This document shows positions 1 to 5,740 of a stretch of DNA of 7,391 nt, piece by piece (position 1 is the stretch's first letter; each line of letters opens with the position of its first letter). Where the stretch lies: positions 1 to 7,391 of the forward strand of contig JAUWDQ010000126.1 in NCBI GenBank assembly GCA_030608745.1, read 5' to 3'. Source of the DNA: Pseudomonadota bacterium. Lineage in GTDB: Bacteria > Desulfobacterota > BSN033 > WVXP01 > G020346125. Below the pieces are notes generated by a model. That model did no database searches and was not told where the DNA came from. It was given only the letters and a program-made list of their open reading frames with translations. The position numbers and the translations under genes were made by a program.

Positions 1-1
1 A

Positions 2-238
2 GCCCGAATGGAACCGGAGAAGTGTATGGTCTTCTCCATCCGGTTAAACCTCAATGAGGTGGAGGAAAGACACCTGACCCTTATTCCTGGCATCGGCTCA
101 AGGTTGGCCCAAAGGATCATCCATTACCGATCTAAGAACGCAGGCTTTCGGAATATGGAGGAATTGATGGAAGTTAGGGGGATCGGCGAGAAAAAATTGC
201 GAAACCTCGAGCGATATCTGATCATTCCAGAGGGATAG
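2..238 (+). CDS. ComEA-like helix-hairpin-helix DNA-binding protein, C-terminal part
   Basis: The product carries a tandem helix-hairpin-helix (HhH) unit. A first hairpin around LIPGIGSRLAQRII is followed about 25 residues later by a second, VRGIGEKKLRNL, and the segment before them (LNLNEVEE) matches the usual ComEA lead-in to the first HhH. Such domains bind double-stranded DNA without sequence specificity; ComEA proteins do so at the cell surface during DNA uptake. The frame is open to the left edge with no stop, so the gene probably begins outside the window and an N-terminal membrane anchor would be missing here. Possible internal starts are ATG at 8 and ATG at 26; the latter has GGAGA at 16-20, which would give a free-standing 70-residue HhH protein. 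The stop is TAG at 236-238. The domain call is firm; a role in competence is only inferred from the family. Confidence 0.85.
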   Translation, partial: ARMEPEKCMVFSIRLNLNEVEERHLTLIPGIGSRLAQRIIHYRSKNAGFRNMEELMEVRGIGEKKLRNLERYLIIPEG

Positions 239-264
239 GGAACTGTTGATCATATTGGAACTCA

Positions 265-277
265 GGGGCTTTGCCCC
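265..277. other. Short perfect hairpin downstream of the HhH gene
   Basis: GGGGC and GCCCC form a 5-bp stem around a TTT loop, 27 nt after the HhH stop codon. No T-tract follows on either strand, so it is not a convincing intrinsic terminator. It may still stabilise or mark the 3' end of the transcript. Confidence 0.35.
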
Positions 278-285
278 AACGGGAA

Positions 286-309
286 CATCCCAACTGGCAT
301 CCCAACTGG
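286..309 (+). repeat. Exact 12-nt tandem duplication
   Basis: CATCCCAACTGG occurs twice in a row (286-297 and 298-309) without mismatch. It leads directly into the left octamer array, so it may be part of the same repeat-generating process. Confidence 0.7.
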
Positions 310-471
310 AATATTGGAATACTGGAACGATGGGTAAAGATAAATGGAAACAAAAGATCTGTTTCTTCCCCTTTTACTCCCCATTATTCCATTACTCCAT
401 CATTCCAACATTCCATGTGGTTATTCCATTATTCCAATACTCCAGATGAGATCTGCCATCATTCCACTTCT
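303..471. repeat. Two opposed 8-nt repeat arrays forming a long imperfect inverted repeat
   Basis: The left arm has three octamers of the form TGGAAYRN (307-314, 315-322, 323-330) ending in TGGG. The right arm has octamers of the form CCATNATT or CCATNACT at 381, 389, 397 and 405, then again at 426, 434, 456 and 464, with two longer spacers of 13 and 14 nt. The left arm's reverse complement aligns with 379-410 with few mismatches, several of them G-U compatible in RNA, leaving a loop of about 44 nt. The surrounding stretch from 239 to 537 shows no convincing gene; the short open frames there are artefacts of the repeats. Confidence 0.75.
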
Positions 472-537
472 CCGGCAAATTCCGCTCATGGGCAAGGATG
501 TTCGCCATAAGCAAGGAGAGTTCTCCATGTCTGTTCC

Positions 538-566
538 TTGAAAGTTTCATCTCAATTTCTTATCAT
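538..566 (+). promoter_or_regulatory. Sigma70-type promoter for the flavoprotein gene
   Basis: TTGAAA at 538-543 and TATCAT at 561-566 are separated by exactly 17 nt. Transcription would start near 573, giving a leader of about 45 nt before the start codon at 618. It lies just right of the octamer arrays, which separate it from the HhH gene. Confidence 0.6.
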
Positions 567-617
567 GTAGGTACTCCGAAGGGAGACACGGTCGGCAAAA
601 TGGGATAGGATGGGAGA

Positions 618-1229
618 ATGAGCGGAATGGAGGATAAGGTAAAAATCCTGGGACTTTTCGGAAGTCCCAGGCGTGGGGGAAATACGGACCTGGTGCTGGA
701 AGAAATGCTCAAGGGGGCAGAGGAGGGGGGTGCGCAAATCGAGAGGATCATTATCTCCGAGCTCAAGTTCTCCCCCTGTATAGAATGCCACGGGTGTGAT
801 GAGACGGGGGAGTGCGTCCTCGATGACGACATGGAGAAAGTCTACCCGAAGCTCTTGGGGGCGGATTGGATCATTCTGGCCTCCCCCATCTTTTTTTACG
901 GGGTCACGGCGTGGACAAAGGCCCTCATAGACCGCGTTCAATCCTTATGGGTGAGAAAATATCGCTTGAAGCTAACACCAGGGGACCAAGGAAGGGGGAG
1001 AAAGGGATTTTTTATTTCAGTGGGAGCCACCAGGGGGGCAAAGCTCTTTGACGGTGCCATGCTCACCGTGAAATATTTTTTCGACGCTTTAGGCCTGGAA
1101 TTCGCAGGACAGTTGCTTTTCAAGGGCGTAGAGGGCAAGGGAGATATCCGGACCCATCCCACTGCGCTCCGAGAGGCCTTTGAGGTTGGAAAGGCTTCAG
1201 TGAACAGAACCCTGAAGGAGAGAGGATAA
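618..1229 (+). CDS. Iron-sulfur flavoprotein (Isf-like), NADPH-dependent FMN reductase/flavodoxin fold
   Basis: This 203-residue protein has the flavodoxin-like fold of the NADPH-dependent FMN reductase family. Residues 15-23 (GSPRRGGNT) form the FMN phosphate-binding loop, and ASPIFFYGVTAWTKALIDR (88-106) is the typical flavin-contacting strand and helix. Between them, C54, C57, C60 and C66 give CX2CX2CX5C, the compact motif that binds a [4Fe-4S] cluster in Isf proteins. Known Isf proteins pass electrons between ferredoxin and acceptors such as oxygen or peroxide in anaerobes; the acceptor here is unknown. AGGA at 607-610 fits the ATG at 618, but GGGAG at 612-616 also suits the ATG at 627, three codons in. 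The gene has its own upstream promoter and lies ahead of a rubrerythrin, consistent with a redox-defence role. It is probably cytoplasmic, since no signal peptide or membrane segment is seen. Confidence 0.9.
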   Translation: MSGMEDKVKILGLFGSPRRGGNTDLVLEEMLKGAEEGGAQIERIIISELKFSPCIECHGCDETGECVLDDDMEKVYPKLLGADWIILASPIFFYGVTAWTKALIDRVQSLWVRKYRLKLTPGDQGRGRKGFFISVGATRGAKLFDGAMLTVKYFFDALGLEFAGQLLFKGVEGKGDIRTHPTALREAFEVGKASVNRTLKERG

Positions 1230-1235
1230 AGGGGT

Positions 1236-1267
1236 GTTGCAGTGCTGCGGTGCTGCAGTCATGCGGT
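1236..1267 (+). repeat. Four tandem degenerate octamers
   Basis: GTTGCAGT, GCTGCGGT, GCTGCAGT and CATGCGGT run head to tail with an exact 8-nt period, starting 7 nt after the flavoprotein stop codon. The unit differs from the CCATNATT octamers at 303-471 but has the same period. The rest of the 226-nt gap to the next gene holds palindromes; an open frame across it (from about 1250) has no recognisable domain or ribosome binding site. Confidence 0.7.
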
Positions 1268-1283
1268 TGGGGCGTTGCACATT

Positions 1284-1326
1284 CAAATGAGTTTTGGAAC
1301 GAAGTAGCGCCTTGGGCGCTCATTTG
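1284..1326. other. Nested palindromic element between flavoprotein and rubrerythrin genes
   Basis: An inner perfect hairpin, AGCGCC-TTG-GGCGCT (1306-1320), is enclosed by an outer inverted repeat CAAATGA (1284-1290) / TCATTTG (1320-1326) that shares its last base with the inner stem. Further small inverted repeats follow: GGTCG/CGACC (1348-1352 and 1378-1382) and TCAGA-AA-TCTGA (1386-1397). There is no T-run straight after the inner hairpin, so it is not a classical terminator. It could be a REP-like extragenic palindrome or a processing site. Confidence 0.45.
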
Positions 1327-1406
1327 CAGTGAAGCAGGGTTTAGAATGGTCGGAGAAAATTTTTGGCCAGCGAAGAACGACCTTTTCAGAAATCTGATAA
1401 ATCGAC

Positions 1407-1435
1407 ATTGTAGGAGCATACCCTTGGTCCACAAT
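1407..1435. promoter_or_regulatory. Inverted repeat just upstream of the rubrerythrin start, possible operator or leader hairpin
   Basis: ATTGT-A-GGA (1407-1415) and TCC-ACAAT (1428-1435) pair over 8 bp with one bulged A, ending 7 nt before the Shine-Dalgarno sequence. No convincing -35/-10 pair was found in this gap. The repeat could be an operator or a translational hairpin; it does not clearly match a PerR or Fur box. Confidence 0.25.
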
Positions 1436-1442
1436 ACCTGTC

Positions 1443-1447
1443 GGAGG
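1443..1447 (+). promoter_or_regulatory. Ribosome binding site that selects a GTG start
   Basis: GGAGG lies 8 nt before GTG at 1456. An out-of-frame ATG at 1449-1451 is only 1 nt from this site, too close to be used, and its frame has no family similarity. This supports the GTG start. Confidence 0.7.
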
Positions 1448-1455
1448 AATGAAAG

Positions 1456-1953
1456 GTGAAATCAAAAAAGAGCAGTGCACTCGATGCGATTAAGGCTGCA
1501 ATGGAGGCCGAGATGGATGCCCATAATTTCTATTCCAAAGCAGCCCAGAAAACGAAAAACCCTAAGGGAAGGGACATGTTTTCCCAGTTGGCCGATTTCG
1601 AAAAGAATCATTTCCACCATCTGAAGGCCCTCTATGATTCCCTGAAGGGAGAGGGAAAGTGGATCGACTACTCCGGAACCACATTTTCCGATAAGGGAAA
1701 GATGATCAGCACGGGTTTGTCCATAGAGAAGGAGGTGAGATCTCAGGCTGATGATCTGGATGCCCTTTCCATTGCCATTAAAGAGGAAAGAAAGGCCCAG
1801 AAGCAGTACCTCGAGATGGCGGAAGAGATCGCGGATCCCCTTGGGAAGGACATGTTCAAGAAATTGGCCAGGGAGGAGGAGCTACACGAAAGAATATTAA
1901 ACGACCAATTTTACACCCTAAACAACAATGGCGTTTGGACATGGGGAGATTGA
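1456..1953 (+). CDS. Rubrerythrin-like ferritin-family diiron protein without rubredoxin domain
   Basis: This 165-residue protein is made of two halves, each contributing two helices to a ferritin-like four-helix bundle. Probable diiron ligands are E19 (EMDAHNFY), E49 and H52 (EKNH), E111 (ERKAQKQY) and E141 and H144 (EELH), which is the EX~30EX2H pattern twice. Such proteins reduce peroxide, or handle iron and oxygen, in the cytoplasm of anaerobes. The C-terminal rubredoxin-type CXXC pair of classical rubrerythrin is absent (there are no cysteines at all), so electrons would have to come from a separate partner; the neighbouring flavoprotein is a candidate by position only. It ends with an aromatic tail, GVWTWGD. 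The neighbour on the right is convergent with only 25 nt between the stop codons and no visible terminator hairpin. Confidence 0.9.
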   Translation: MKSKKSSALDAIKAAMEAEMDAHNFYSKAAQKTKNPKGRDMFSQLADFEKNHFHHLKALYDSLKGEGKWIDYSGTTFSDKGKMISTGLSIEKEVRSQADDLDALSIAIKEERKAQKQYLEMAEEIADPLGKDMFKKLAREEELHERILNDQFYTLNNNGVWTWGD

Positions 1954-1978
1954 ATCAGAGGCGGAATGGAAGACAAAA

Positions 1979-3457
1979 CTATAAGGCATTCCTCTCCTTG
2001 AGACCCTCTTTTAGATACCCGAGAAATTCCTCCGCCTTTTCCGTAGGAGGCCTTGTTACCAAACTAATGACGATGAAGGCAACCAAACAAACGAGCCCTC
2101 CCCAGACCGCTGGCCAGTGGCCCAAAGGCCTAATGCCAGAAAATTGGAGAAAGCCCGTGACCACCCCACCGAAAATCATGCTGCAGATAGCCCCTGCTGC
2201 AGTCCCCCTTTTCCAGAAGAAGGCCCCGAATATAGCCGGAACCGTCATGAGGAGCCCCGCCGATGCCGCCACGGAGAGTGTGGCGATGGGCCCCAGCCTT
2301 AAATATCCGAAAATCATGGCCACTATGGAGATTACCGGTATCACCCATTTCCCCAACCTGAGCTCCGTCTCCTCCGAAGCCCGCGGCCTAAATCCCCTAT
2401 AGAGATCCCGGGCAAACATGGAAGACAGGGTAAGGAGGATAGAATCTATGGTGGAGATGGCCGCCCCCAAAATCCCCACCATTACGATAAGGGCCAGAAT
2501 ATCTGGGATGAAGGGCTGGGAAAGAAGGGTTGGCGTAGCCAGATCGGCTCTCGCAAGGCCCGGGCTTAACACCTTCGTGGAAAAACCCCACATGACGGAG
2601 ACCAGGGTATAGATGAACCCGAAGATGAGAAATCCCCCCAACATCCTCCGCATGGCACTCATTGACTTGGGGATGAAGAGCCTCTGGCTGACCTGTGGGT
2701 TGGAGATGCAGAAGAAAAACCAGGGGAGCGTCAGGCCAATGTAGGCCTTCAGGTTGAAAAGGCCCGGCCCGGGAACGGTCAACCATTGGGGGTAATCCGT
2801 CTCTAGTGTGACGAAAAAGCCCCCAAAACCTCCGAAATAACGATAAATCACAAAAAGCAGGACGAGCACCGATGTCACCAGCATGATTAAGGCCTGGAGG
2901 CTATCGGTCCAGGCCACTGACCTCAGGCCTGCTATCCAGGCCCAGACGATAGCCAGCAAAGTAGCCAGGATGAGGCCCACCCAGAAGGGAACCGCCCCTG
3001 CCGATAGACCCCCCAAGAGGTACCCAACACCCATCAGCTGAACGGCGGCATAGGGGATGAGGAAGATCAAACAGACCAATGTGGTTACCACGGCAACCCA
3101 TCGGCTTTGATATCGATCGCCCAGGAGCTCAGCCGGGGAAATATATCCATACCTCTTCCCCACCAGCCAAAAACGCGGACCGAAAAAGACCGCCAGCACC
3201 AAACCCGAAAGGTAGGTCAGCTCAAACCCCAAGGCCCCCACCCCATGCTTATAGGTCAAGCCGGCCAAACCGACCATCATAAAGGCGCTGTAGGTTGTGG
3301 CGCTGTATGTGAGGGCCGCAACAAATCCCCCTACCCTGCGATTCGCCAAAAAATACTCGGTGATTCCCGCACCCATTCCTTTTCGGGACATATAGGCCAT
3401 CCACGTTGCCAGGGCGATGTAAATGGCGACGACGAGTAGTATGTAATATGAATTCAT
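1979..3457 (-). CDS. Sodium:solute symporter family (SSF) permease
   Basis: This 492-residue integral membrane protein has many hydrophobic helices, fitting the roughly 13-helix LeuT-like fold of SSF carriers (PutP/PanF type), which import a solute with Na+ across the inner membrane. The first helix follows MNSYYILL directly. ISNPQVSQRLF matches the conserved region before the mid-protein cytoplasmic loop, and AAISTIDSILLTLSS with a following aspartate is the family's helix-8 signature, whose Ser/Thr residues bind Na+. The frame stays open 60 codons further upstream, but that part is not membrane-like and overlaps the previous gene. GAGGAG at 3470-3465, 7 nt before ATG 3457, fixes the start. 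That site overlaps the TGA of the small membrane protein gene, suggesting translational coupling. The substrate cannot be read from the sequence; pantothenate, proline or a carboxylate are all possible. Confidence 0.9.
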   Translation of the reverse strand: MNSYYILLVVAIYIALATWMAYMSRKGMGAGITEYFLANRRVGGFVAALTYSATTYSAFMMVGLAGLTYKHGVGALGFELTYLSGLVLAVFFGPRFWLVGKRYGYISPAELLGDRYQSRWVAVVTTLVCLIFLIPYAAVQLMGVGYLLGGLSAGAVPFWVGLILATLLAIVWAWIAGLRSVAWTDSLQALIMLVTSVLVLLFVIYRYFGGFGGFFVTLETDYPQWLTVPGPGLFNLKAYIGLTLPWFFFCISNPQVSQRLFIPKSMSAMRRMLGGFLIFGFIYTLVSVMWGFSTKVLSPGLARADLATPTLLSQPFIPDILALIVMVGILGAAISTIDSILLTLSSMFARDLYRGFRPRASEETELRLGKWVIPVISIVAMIFGYLRLGPIATLSVAASAGLLMTVPAIFGAFFWKRGTAAGAICSMIFGGVVTGFLQFSGIRPLGHWPAVWGGLVCLVAFIVISLVTRPPTEKAEEFLGYLKEGLKERNAL

Positions 3458-3468
3458 GCTCTCTCTCC

Positions 3469-3651
3469 TCAATCCCTCCACTTCCACAGGAGGACAAATA
3501 TGGAAACGATAGCCGCTATTGCAAAGAGGTTCCAAAAAAGGAAGGCCCCATGGAACTTGCTCACCCCTGAAAGTAACGTGTAGGGTACCGTGTAGTCCAA
3601 TAGGAGCAGAAAACCGAACCATGTGATCCAGCCCCATCTTTTTCCCTTCAT
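3469..3651 (-). CDS. Small two-helix membrane protein, symporter-associated (DUF3311/YhdT-like)
   Basis: The 60-residue product has two hydrophobic segments (roughly WITWFGFLLLL and FLFWNLFAIAAIVSIFVLLW) with a short loop containing prolines and glycine between them, and it ends in a charged WKWRD tail. Tiny proteins of this shape (DUF3311, or YhdT next to PanF) commonly sit directly before SSF symporter genes, as here, and are thought to be accessory subunits. The assignment to either family is by shape and context, not by a diagnostic motif. A TTG two codons upstream (3657) could also start the frame, but GGGAGGG at 3667-3661 is better spaced for the ATG at 3651. The stop codon lies inside the symporter's ribosome binding site, with an 11-nt gap to its start. 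Confidence 0.8.
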   Translation of the reverse strand: MKGKRWGWITWFGFLLLLDYTVPYTLLSGVSKFHGAFLFWNLFAIAAIVSIFVLLWKWRD

Positions 3652-3741
3652 ATGCAAAACCCTCCCTTCCGATTTGTTACATTCATTAAGCGAAATCCCT
3701 CAGATTTTACGGAACTTCATAATCCAGGAGGAAATGGCACG

Positions 3742-4398
3742 CTATCCTCGCAAGCCCAGCTTCTGTCCCACCTCCTCTAAGCTCCTGATCACATCATCTC
3801 CACTACGGCTCCACGACCGATCGATATGCAAGGCTTTGATACCCCGTCCCTTTGGAGCGATGTAGTCGAACTCCCAGTGATCCCCCACATGCAGTATCTC
3901 CTGGAAGTTGATTCCGAGGAGTTGACATATACGTCCGTAAAACTCCGCGGTTTTCTTGATTTGCCCGAAGTCGGAGGTGGCCGAAAAAATCCGGGAGAAA
4001 TATCTCCGAAGTTCTGCCACTTCAACTTCGATATCGATAAACTCCCGTGTGGCATTAGAAATGATGATGAGCCTGTAGTCGGGAGACAGGCCTTGGAGCA
4101 CCTTTGAGACCTCAGGATAGGTTTTGATCTTGTGGGAGAAACGATTCAGCAACGGTTTCCAATGGGCATTGAGCTGGAAAAAATTGAACCAATACTTGAT
4201 ATCGTACCACTCCAGGAACCCATCACCCACCTTGCGGTATTCCCCCTCCACGACCTCCTTGGCCTCATCAAATGGCATCCCTCTCTTTTCGGAATAGAGC
4301 TGGGGGATCCCCACACCCCATACCCATTCGCTAAATTCTGGCTCCACCAGGGTTCCATCCAGGTCAAAGGAGATGACCTTTATCCTTTCCGGAGTCAT
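3742..4398 (-). CDS. HAD-superfamily hydrolase (phosphatase-like)
   Basis: All four haloacid dehalogenase motifs are visible in this 218-residue protein. They are DLDGTL with nucleophile D12 and acid D14, ISNAT with S114 near the middle, a lysine at 148/149, and GDHWEFD with D173 and D178 for Mg2+. An alpha-helical cap (about residues 20-95) between the first two motifs makes it a C1-cap enzyme, as in phosphoglycolate or nucleotide phosphatases. The likely reaction is hydrolysis of a small phosphate ester in the cytoplasm; the substrate is not evident. AGGAGG at 4408-4403 lies 4 nt before the ATG and is the strongest ribosome binding site in the cluster. The 90-nt gap to the next gene (3741-3652) shows no terminator or clear promoter. 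A link to YjbQ (for example dephosphorylating thiamine phosphate) is speculative. Confidence 0.9.
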   Translation of the reverse strand: MTPERIKVISFDLDGTLVEPEFSEWVWGVGIPQLYSEKRGMPFDEAKEVVEGEYRKVGDGFLEWYDIKYWFNFFQLNAHWKPLLNRFSHKIKTYPEVSKVLQGLSPDYRLIIISNATREFIDIEVEVAELRRYFSRIFSATSDFGQIKKTAEFYGRICQLLGINFQEILHVGDHWEFDYIAPKGRGIKALHIDRSWSRSGDDVIRSLEEVGQKLGLRG

Positions 4399-4420
4399 TT
4401 TTCCTCCTCATTCCCCGCAA

Positions 4421-4437
4421 ATGGGAGATCTTCCCAT
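4421..4437. other. Intercistronic hairpin between phosphatase and HAD genes
   Basis: ATGGGA (4421-4426) and TCCCAT (4432-4437) form a 6-bp stem with a 5-nt loop, within the 43-nt gap and just ahead of the HAD ribosome binding site on the minus strand. No T-tract follows, so it is more likely an RNA-stability or translation element than a terminator. Confidence 0.35.
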
Positions 4438-4441
4438 GGAA

Positions 4442-5221
4442 TCAGACCATCTCCAGCACGATGTCGTCGATGCTTTCCACCCTCTCTTGAGCCAAGTCAA
4501 CTATGGCTACCGTCCTGATGGGTAGGTAGGCATAAGAGGTAAAGATGGTCAAGCACCGCTTCTTAAACATAATTGGATTTGCGTTGGGTTGGTGGGATCG
4601 AATGAGTACCTGTCTTTCGAATTGATCCATGAGCCGGTGAAAGTAATCCCGCCCATACTGAGGACGCCCCCAAAACCCACCCAGATCATTTCCCGACCGA
4701 TCTTGGAAGTCCCCCCACATAATCTGATCCCAATTCTCATCCCCGGTTTCGATATCATTGATATCTTCGAGCCTTTCCACGTCGGGCAAGGATCCATGGA
4801 CCCCAATTACCCCGTTGGGAGTCGAAACGGCATAGGGAAGCTGAGCAAGGGTCTGACCATACCGCTCCTTCTCCCCATCGGTGAGACTAAGCCAAAAGTT
4901 GGCGGGGTAGAACTCTTTTACGATATATCCCTCATGATTTCCCATAAGCATGATGACATCGGTGGGATGCTGTAACTTCATCGAGAGCAGGTAGTGGATA
5001 TTCTCCCGGGAGGCCTCCCCTCGATCGACATAGTCTCCCAAGAAAACCACCTTCTGATGATCAGAGAGATACCTCTCCATTACCGATCTGCTGGCTTCCA
5101 GGTCGCCATGGGTATCCCCCACAAAGACGGCCTTACCGGTATTTGGCAGATGGATCAACTTAGGCTCCCCCCGGAATACCTCTTCCGCCTGTTCCAATAA
5201 GGATTGTTTCTCCCTCTCCAT
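4442..5221 (-). CDS. PPP-family metallophosphatase (serine/threonine protein phosphatase-like)
   Basis: This 259-residue protein carries the PPP metallophosphatase series in order: GDTHGD (35-40), GDYVDRG (62-68), GNHE (94-97), HGS (142-144) and SHQ (209-211). The aspartates and histidines in these motifs bind two metal ions (Mn or Fe) that hydrolyse phosphate monoesters. In protein phosphatases the fourth and fifth motifs are usually HGG and (L)WSDP; here they are HGS and MWGDF, so this may be a divergent bacterial branch acting on proteins or on small molecules such as dinucleoside polyphosphates. No signal peptide is seen. The start is uncertain: GGAGG (5228-5224) is only 2 nt from the ATG, but there is no in-frame ATG, GTG or TTG in the 59 nt upstream. 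The gene follows the YjbQ gene by 53 nt and precedes the HAD gene by 43 nt. Confidence 0.9.
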   Translation of the reverse strand: MEREKQSLLEQAEEVFRGEPKLIHLPNTGKAVFVGDTHGDLEASRSVMERYLSDHQKVVFLGDYVDRGEASRENIHYLLSMKLQHPTDVIMLMGNHEGYIVKEFYPANFWLSLTDGEKERYGQTLAQLPYAVSTPNGVIGVHGSLPDVERLEDINDIETGDENWDQIMWGDFQDRSGNDLGGFWGRPQYGRDYFHRLMDQFERQVLIRSHQPNANPIMFKKRCLTIFTSYAYLPIRTVAIVDLAQERVESIDDIVLEMV

Positions 5222-5274
5222 AGCCTCCGTTCCAATGAAATCCCGTTCAACGTCCGGAAATACAGTTTGGGAGC

Positions 5275-5676
5275 TTAATCCGAGGCCATCACCTTCACGT
5301 GAAGCTTTCTGCTCCTTGGCCCATCAAATTCGCAAAAATAGATCCCTTGCCAAGTCCCTAAGAGCAATGTTCCCGCCTCGATGAAGACCGTTTCAGAGAA
5401 CCCGATGACGCTTGCCTTTATGTGGGCGGCGGAGTTTCCCTCGATGTGTCTATACTGATCATCAAAGGGAATGACTTTATTCAATTGCATTACGATATCC
5501 TGATGGACGCTGGGATCGGCATTCTCGTTGATGGTGATAGCGGCAGTTGTGTGCGGGACAAAGAGATAGCAAATCCCGCCCCGAGCCTTGGATTCACGAA
5601 CAACATCTTGAATCTTACCGGTGATATCAATGAACTCCGTCCTGGCCCCGGTTTGGATTTGGACCGTTTTGATCAT
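5275..5676 (-). CDS. yjbQ: YjbQ family protein (UPF0047; secondary thiamine-phosphate synthase type)
   Basis: The 133-residue length and signature motifs match the YjbQ/UPF0047 family along the whole protein. They include PHTTAAITINENADP (41-55), HIEGNSAAHIKAS (77-89) and LGTWQGIYFCEFDGPR (106-121). The conserved histidines (42, 77, 85) and acidic residues line the presumed active site. E. coli YjbQ was reported to have weak thiamine phosphate synthase activity and to rescue thiE mutants, but the physiological role of the family is not settled. The protein is small and soluble. The start at ATG 5676 gives the usual family N-terminus, yet no good Shine-Dalgarno sequence precedes it, so translation may depend on coupling with upstream ribosomes. 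It lies 64 nt downstream of the Memo gene. Confidence 0.92.
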   Translation of the reverse strand: MIKTVQIQTGARTEFIDITGKIQDVVRESKARGGICYLFVPHTTAAITINENADPSVHQDIVMQLNKVIPFDDQYRHIEGNSAAHIKASVIGFSETVFIEAGTLLLGTWQGIYFCEFDGPRSRKLHVKVMASD

Positions 5677-5718
5677 AGGTGATTGACCCCGCTTTGCCCT
5701 CTTTCATACCATACCTAA

Positions 5719-5734
5719 CCCTTCATATCAAGGG
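5719..5734. other. Intercistronic hairpin between Memo and YjbQ genes
   Basis: CCCTT (5719-5723) and AAGGG (5730-5734) form a 5-bp stem around a 6-nt loop, a few bases after the Memo stop codon on the minus strand. It lacks a T-tract, so read-through into the YjbQ gene is expected. Confidence 0.3.
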
Positions 5735-5740
5735 CCGCGT

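Noticed and set aside
303..471. CRISPR array
   Set aside because: Units are 8 nt with no unique spacers of 25-40 nt, and no cas genes are nearby.
246..541. Three short overlapping plus-strand frames
   Set aside because: Their translations are rich in repeated I-P-L-F-H-Y or similar stretches produced by the ATTCC octamers in different frames.
1250..1459. 69-codon plus-strand open frame across the flavoprotein-rubrerythrin gap
   Set aside because: It begins inside the octamer array, runs through palindromes, overlaps the rubrerythrin start and resembles no known family; more likely a by-product of the repeat element.
1935..2402. 155-codon plus-strand open frame
   Set aside because: It lies antisense to the symporter gene, whose translation has clear family motifs; the frame shows low-complexity proline and lysine content and no domain.
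3458..3637. 60-codon N-terminal extension of the symporter frame
   Set aside because: It overlaps the small membrane protein gene and is not membrane-like, while the ATG at 3457 has a well-spaced ribosome binding site and begins right at the first helix.
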